Source: Sabellastarte sp. h YS-2021 (Eukaryota > Annelida > Polychaeta > Sabellida > Sabellidae). From it: 64,000 nt of DNA. The stretch spans positions 121,345,530 through 121,409,529 of the forward strand of contig OZ024931.1 in NCBI GenBank assembly GCA_964017235.1, in the 5' to 3' direction. How positions within the stretch are numbered: the stretch's first letter is position 1; each line of letters starts with the position of its first letter. Of this stretch, positions 58,470-64,000 are shown in pieces. The position numbers were made by a program, and so were the translations under genes. A model generated the notes under the pieces. It saw nothing but the letters and a program-made list of their open reading frames with translations, did no database searches and was not told the DNA's origin.

Positions 58470-58860
58470 TTGACAGAGTTTCTGTGACCAGGTGGCAAGC
58501 AAGAACCGGAGGCACCTCAAAGAAGCTCACCCAGAGTTGTTTACAAGGCAAAGTGGGCTATTATGTCAGATGGTATTAGTCAAAGATTAAGTGCTGTAAA
58601 AGTCTAGATTAGATTAGATTCCCACCCTACCATCCCTATAGTTCACCCTACTGAGAGTCTCCCATTGGTGAGATAGGGAAAAAGAGGAAGCTTTCTGGCT
58701 ATCTGGCGATTAATTGGGAATTTGGGATACTATCAGTCTGGCTGGAGCATACCTCGGGACATCTTTTTCTGATATTTGATCAGGCTGGTTTGCTCTGGAC
58801 TAAGGCATAGGTCTGTTAGTTAACATATTATGGTAACTTATGAAAATTTAGTTCATAATT
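58470..58860 (+). mobile_element. DIRS-like recombinase scrap, broken
   Basis: GGAGGCACCTCAAAGAAGCT followed by CACCCAGAGTTGTTTACAAG and GCAAAGTGGGCTATTATGTC resembles the start of the recombinase domain of the whole DIRS element (about 19414-19485), but only a short piece remains and the rest is not recognisable. Broken relic. Confidence 0.6.
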
Positions 58861-61298
58861 CAAAGTTTCTGTTTTGACGAAAAAATGGTTTTATTAAGCT
58901 TATTATAACTGGGAAGTATATGTTTTAAAGCTATAAAACACACTCATCAGAACCTAACATTCCAGTTATTTGTTTTAGATAAAAGGATTTTTTTTTCAGT
59001 TGAATGCACATAGGGCGGATATGCTATACAATTCTCAGCATTATTGTATTTTCATCTCAGAGAGCAAACTGAATTCATTTAGCTTTTTGTATCAGTTCCA
59101 ACAGCTTAGTTTACACCTCCTACACAATTTCCTGATAAGTAGCATAATAAAAAGTCTTGCACACAGTGTCGCATCATTTCATAAAATGTATGATTAGTTT
59201 ACCTGTGGATCCTTCACAAAAGTTGGCCTGGATACATTAGGCAAGAGACATGATTGGTTTTGATCCAATTTAGGCTTCTGTTACTCCTATGGTATTCTCC
59301 CTTGTTACATTCAAACATGTTAGAATTCCATATTGATCTCCATTTCTTTTATGAATAAATGAATCTCCATATCTTTTGTGAAGTTTAAAATAAGAAATAT
59401 ATAGGTATGTCCATCTAATTCAAGTTCATGCACTTTCTTGCATTTTTTGGTTTTGCCCAATTTAAACAAAAATTATCTAAAATCAATCGTTCATCCAAAG
59501 AAGTCTGAACTTACCATTACTTTAATCATGATGGTGATAGATGCAGTAGGGAAACAGTTCTTTTATACTACAAATCACAGAATTAGTCAAAGACCTGTGA
59601 GTTTGATATAAACACTTTTGATCACGAAGTATTTGTGACACTACATCAAAAATACAAATCAAAGGATGACAAGAATTACCAAAGGTGACAAATGAGTAAA
59701 ACAACAAATGAACAGAGTTCTAGTGTATTGGACAACAAATTGACTGGTAAAAGGTGAAAAGCCAGAGGTATTGATGAGTTAATCAACTGAATGTGAGTGT
59801 GCCCCAGTACTTAATTCATATTGTGAGAATATTTGCTTTAGTCCAAATTATATTCAGTTGTTATTTCATACAATATTACAGTAAAAGTTTTTGGTGGAAA
59901 AATCTTATTTTGTGTACATTCCTTTGTCATTAAATACCATCAAAACCGATAATCAGTGTTATATCCACTATTGTTTACTTGGTATCTGTTTGTAGAAAAA
60001 CTTATAGACCAGCGTTTATTGTAGATTTGCTCCAGATGACATAGATAAAATAAAGAACAATGTATAATTCATATAGCAATGACTTATGTGGAGGGTATGT
60101 GCAGATATTAATGCCATAAGTGCCTTGTCTGAAAAAAATAAATTTATTTCTCAAACAAATAAATAAAAACACATGACTAAGTCGATAATAACCCATATAA
60201 TACTTTAAAAAAACATTATGAAACTGCTTAATGGTTAAACTTGTTTTATGACATCAATATATTTTGTAAAGCAAATAATGCTTCTATTGAATGACTATTT
60301 TTAGGTACTTTTGCCCTCATTGCAAATATCATTTCCTGCATCAGTAATTTTGCTTTGGAGAAGTACTTGTCTCCAACAGGAGTTTGTGTTTTGGGATGTG
60401 TTTGTTTCATTCTGTTTGTCTGTGTTGGCAATAACTCCAAAAGTCATGAACAGATCTCTCTAGAATCTTTGTCTGGGTAGGGCTTGACCAAAGGAAGAAG
60501 TGATTAAATTCAGATCATAATTCTGGATATTAGAAAAAAATCCCTCTGGGTGGTGGTCTGCACCCTATGAGTGCTTTCTAGTTGTGATTTATATCTGCAA
60601 GACAAATATAATAATAGAAAAATTCCTGGCTTTACTCAATATAATTCTCCTTTTAAAGTCATGGTGTGCATTTCAAATTGGTTCAAGTAGTGCCTCAGAA
60701 TATATGTATGATAAACTTGTTGAGCTGAGTAATGGTAAATTAGCTGCTGACAAGTAGGGTTTATCAATATCCAGGCAATGATTTCAACTTCCTGGCATAA
60801 CGTATTACAACATACAACAGAAATGGGTTAAACTAATGGGAAATATGCAATTGTCAATCATTAAAGCCACTGACCTTGCAAATTTGAAACGATCACAAAG
60901 AACACAACATGAACATTTATTTTTACTGGAAGGTGATTACCACTAATAATCTTGTGTCAAAATATTCGCAGCAAATATACTTGCCATTTCAAAAAGATCA
61001 AAAGATGAGGTTCTTGTCATTAACCAAAAACAAGAGATATTGAATATACAAAACAATAACAGATATTATATGATGACAATTGTTATGACAATACTAATAC
61101 AATTAATAATCTGTATTTTCATTTCAGTGGATAGTTATCATTGTGGATAACAGTGCAGTAATGCCAGACATCACACTATCAATTCAATGATATTACGGTA
61201 ACTCCCTACAGTTTGCGTAGATTGTTAATTTCCATAAGATTATCTGTTTTTAATTGAAACTATTTTAAGCAATATTTTCAGGAAATTTTGATTAGACA
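58861..61298. other. Intergenic, nothing recognised
   Basis: About 2.4 kb of AT-rich sequence without convincing ORFs, repeats or RNA genes. Short frames near 59000, 59522, 60002 and 60246 have no recognisable motif. Confidence 0.5.
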
Positions 61299-61303
61299 CC
61301 TGG

Positions 61304-61834
61304 GGTCGATTTCACAAAAGGACTTAGCCCAGACTTAGACTTAAATTGAAGACTTTTGTCTTAAAATGAGGCTAAGTCTGTGATCTTAGACTTGGAGGAT
61401 TTCACAAAGCTGCTAAGTCTAGGCTTTGGCTAAGTCTACCCAAGAGTGGGCTTAACTTTTGTAAACAAAGGCTTAAATATGGCCGCCATATATTTTTCTC
61501 ACTTCAAAATTTGAAATGCTTGAAAATAAAGAATAAATATATAGAACACCTCCCTAAATTATTCTTTGGACATGTCTGTGTGATTATAAGGTTTCCCATT
61601 TAAAAATACAGCATTTTTTCAAAGATAAAATGAGCTAAACAAGGGATATATGTTACCACTAAAATATTTTGAGTAGAAATAAAGGGTCACATGACCTAGA
61701 AAACCACCATGGTTATATGACAAGCTAAGTCACCCTTTGTGAAATCCATTTAAGTCCAGGACTTGGCAAAGACAAAAGACTCAGATTTAAGTTCCTGACT
61801 TACCCTAAGTCTGAGACCCTTTGTGAAACCGGCC
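61304..61834. mobile_element. Foldback MITE, 531 bp, with 5-bp target duplication
   Basis: Inverted ends GGTCGATTTCAC and GTGAAACCGGCC (10 of 12 positions paired), flanked by CCTGG at 61299-61303 and 61835-61839. Both arms hold repeated TTTCACAAA, CTTAGAC and AAGTCT words in opposite orientation. Same design as the foldback at 50986-51586 but clearly diverged. No coding potential. Confidence 0.8.
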
Positions 61835-61839
61835 CCTGG

Positions 61840-62480
61840 TTCAAAATGATGCCTTTTATAAGAGCTGTCAAAATTATTAATGCCTAGGCCACACTTTGGA
61901 TAAAGACACTGTAAATGAAAAATGTCTTGTTTATGGACCTTCAGATTATCACAGCAATTATCTTTCATCACAAAATGTGTCAAACACAGAGAAGGATAAC
62001 CCTATCAATGGTGTGTCAGGTTGGTGTTCAGATAGGAAGTACCTGCTGGGAACTTCTTTGTTTATGGATTCTACTGTGTTGTCATGTGCTAAGATGACTG
62101 ACACAGTACATTTTTGAAGGACTTTGAGACAGCAAGCATCTATTCAGAGCTGTGTTTTTGAATATGGAGCTGATAGTGGAGGCTAAATTGTGTATAGTTT
62201 TTCATCCAGAACAGGAAAGAAGATGTCAAAATACTACATCACTAATAAGAAAGTTGTTGGCAACAGCTTTATCTGATACCACTGTATCATTGGTGGTTGT
62301 GGATCTGATTACTGACAGAATAAGGAAGATAACTAAATGTCTGTGCACTGACATACAAGGCTTCCTTATTTTTCATTATTTCATATGGTGTATGGTGTCT
62401 GACTTTGGTTACTACCAGTATTCTGGTTTACAATTATCACTACTCTGATTAACTCAATTCAACTTGTGCACTGGCTAATA
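61840..62480. other. Intergenic, nothing recognised
   Basis: A 98-codon open frame at 62152-62448 has no family resemblance, no coding-like composition and no neighbour that suggests a gene. Confidence 0.4.
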
Positions 62481-62481
62481 A

Positions 62482-64000
62482 AATAGAATAGAATAGAAAC
62501 ATTTATATAGCGCAAAACTGATGTAACATCCTCTAATGCGCTTGAGGTCAAAAAGGAAAGTCCAGGGATGTATCAGGTCGAGATCCAAAAATTAGCGCTC
62601 GCCAGGGAGATACACTACGGTGGAGGATATGCTAGTCTAAACAAATAGGTCTTTAGCTGGCTACGGAAACCTGTTATTGTTTGTCCAATTCTGTGGGGGA
62701 AGCCATTTCAAAACCTCACCTACCAATGGCCTTTTTGTGAGAGACTGAGGAAAGAGAAAGACGATTACCACGCATTAAACAATTGGTTTTGATCAAGGAT
62801 GATACATATATGGGTTGAGAAAATTTGATAGCCTTGAAAGTAATTAGATTGTACTTAAACAAGATGTGGTATGTGATAGGCAGCCAGTGTAGTTTTTGAA
62901 GAAAGGGGGTGACATGGCTAGTTCTATCAAGTCTAAACACAATTCTACAAAGGGCATTTTGAATCTTTTGGAGTTTAGCTACATTGTATTTACTTACACC
63001 ATAAAGTAGGGAATCGCAGTAGTAAAGTTGACTGCTGATCATTGAGTTTGCAAGCAAAGCTGCAGTATGCACACTGAGGAATTTACGGATGCGTCTTAGG
63101 TCCTTAAGGTGGTAGTAACAGGCGCGACACATATTGGTTATGTGGCTAGTAAAGGTGTTACCGGAGTCAAAAGTAACACCTAGGTTCTTGACTGTATCGG
63201 TAGGGGAGATAGAATTTCCAAGAAGTTGAGTAGGGAATTTGTTGATGAGGGACTCTCTGGCTTGTCTATCACCAATGATAATAAATTAAGTTTTCTTGCG
63301 GTTGAGTTTAAGTTTCACACCAGCCATCCAGTTTTGGACACATGTGAGACACTCAGTAAGCTCAGCAAAACTGGAATCAAAGTTCCTATGGTCCAATGCT
63401 AGATATATTTGGGTGTCATCGGCATATAGATGGTGGGTGACATTGAAATTGAAAATGATATTACTGAGAGGGGTAGTATAGAGGGTAAAAAGAAGGGGGC
63501 CCAGGACAGAGCCCCGGGGCACACCATATGGGAGTTACAAAGCATCTGAAAAGCTATTACCTAGTTTAACCTTCTGTTTGCGGTTTGAAAGATAGGATTT
63601 GATCCACCTCAACACAGTGACATCAACCCCAAACCAATCCCTGAGGGAATTAAAAAGAATGTCATGGTTGATAGTGTCGAATGCCGCTGAGAGGTCCAGA
63701 AATGTGAGTCCAACAGCCTTACCAGAGTCCATCGAAGCAGCAATGTCATTCTGGATTTTCAGGAGTGCTGATTCTGTGGAAAGGAGTCTCCTGTAGGCGG
63801 ATTGGTTGACATTGGAGAGCCCCTCACTATCGATATAATTATTTAACTGTTTAGCCACTACTTTTTCAATCAGTTTGGATATAAAACTGAGGTTGGATAC
63901 CGGTCTGTAATTTTTGAGGAGATTTCTGTCTAAATTAGGTTTCTTGAGAAAGGGGGTGACATATGCGGTTTTGAAACAGTTTGGGAAGCTCCCTTCTCTG
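62482..64000 (-). mobile_element. LINE reverse transcriptase and 3' tail, cut by window edge
   Basis: On the - strand one frame runs from the window edge with reverse transcriptase motifs: [57 protein letters not shown], then LHWLPITYHILFK near the C-terminus. Two in-frame stops interrupt it, at 63532-63534 (after NSFSDAL) and 63283-63285 (after LNRKKT), each explicable by one base change, so the copy is dead but fairly young. The 3' end GCGCTATATAAATGTTTC runs into a TATTC-type tail (62484-62500). It is of the jockey/CR1/L2-like kind; exact clade not settled. Confidence 0.88.

Noticed and set aside
62152-62448. 98-codon frame as a possible small gene
   Set aside because: No motif, no splice or promoter context, and it is flanked by repeats.
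1-64000. tRNA, rRNA or snRNA genes
   Set aside because: I looked for tRNA arms with B-box words and for rRNA-like tracts and saw none; the only tRNA-related sequence is the Copia primer site.
46389-64000. A second host protein-coding gene downstream of the dynein
   Set aside because: No open frame shows conserved domains or exon-like organisation; the long frames belong to LINEs or satellites.

Overview
This window comes from an animal nuclear genome: split genes with GT/AG introns, an axonemal dynein gene, and Copia, DIRS, LINE, hAT-like and TA-flanked (Tc1/mariner-like) repeats. The host must build motile cilia or flagella. The repeat vocabulary (DIRS elements, hairpin-led noncoding repeats, TGACCTTGA-rich arrays, TTTCACAAAGGG foldbacks) reminds me most of a marine invertebrate such as a mollusc. 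I cannot prove the phylum, and a cephalochordate or another lophotrochozoan remains possible.

One host gene fills bases 1-46388 on the + strand: the 3' three quarters of an outer-arm axonemal dynein beta heavy chain (DNAH9/DNAH11/DNAH17 class). I resolve 26 coding exons with GT/AG borders. They sum to 10,284 nt (3,427 codons plus TAA), and every junction keeps the frame. They run from the tail through the linker, AAA1-AAA4, the stalk with the microtubule-binding domain, AAA5-AAA6 and the C-terminal domain. The missing start, about 1,050 codons, lies upstream of base 1.

The introns carry the accessory DNA. Intron 4 (7.2 kb) holds a hAT-type MITE, a whole-looking and very young Copia element on the - strand (4576-8990, identical LTRs), and degenerate copies of both exon edges that border the intron. 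Intron 5 holds a hairpin-led repeat. Intron 7 holds a second hAT-type MITE. Intron 8 (12.2 kb) holds an old, broken DIRS-like element (14476-26066) into which a younger, whole-looking DIRS element (14955-21155) has inserted. Intron 16 holds two small TA-flanked MITEs. Intron 19 holds a tandem array rich in nuclear-receptor-like sites, split by a third hAT-type MITE. Intron 23 holds a TIR-bounded element carrying a 168-bp satellite.

Bases 46389-64000 contain no host gene that I can support. They hold the presumed 3' UTR, more hairpin-led repeats, a LINE 3' end interrupted by a foldback element, a 5.1-kb noncoding element bounded by 14-bp inverted repeats and filled with related satellite arrays (53203-58350), a DIRS scrap, a second foldback with a 5-bp target duplication, and a - strand LINE reverse transcriptase running off the right edge. 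The best candidate for something undescribed is the set of hairpin-led noncoding repeats. They have diverged in sequence but share a layout: a GC-rich hairpin, a short CpG/TpG-rich stretch, then tandem modules with TATCTC and AAnATGGCnGCCAT words.
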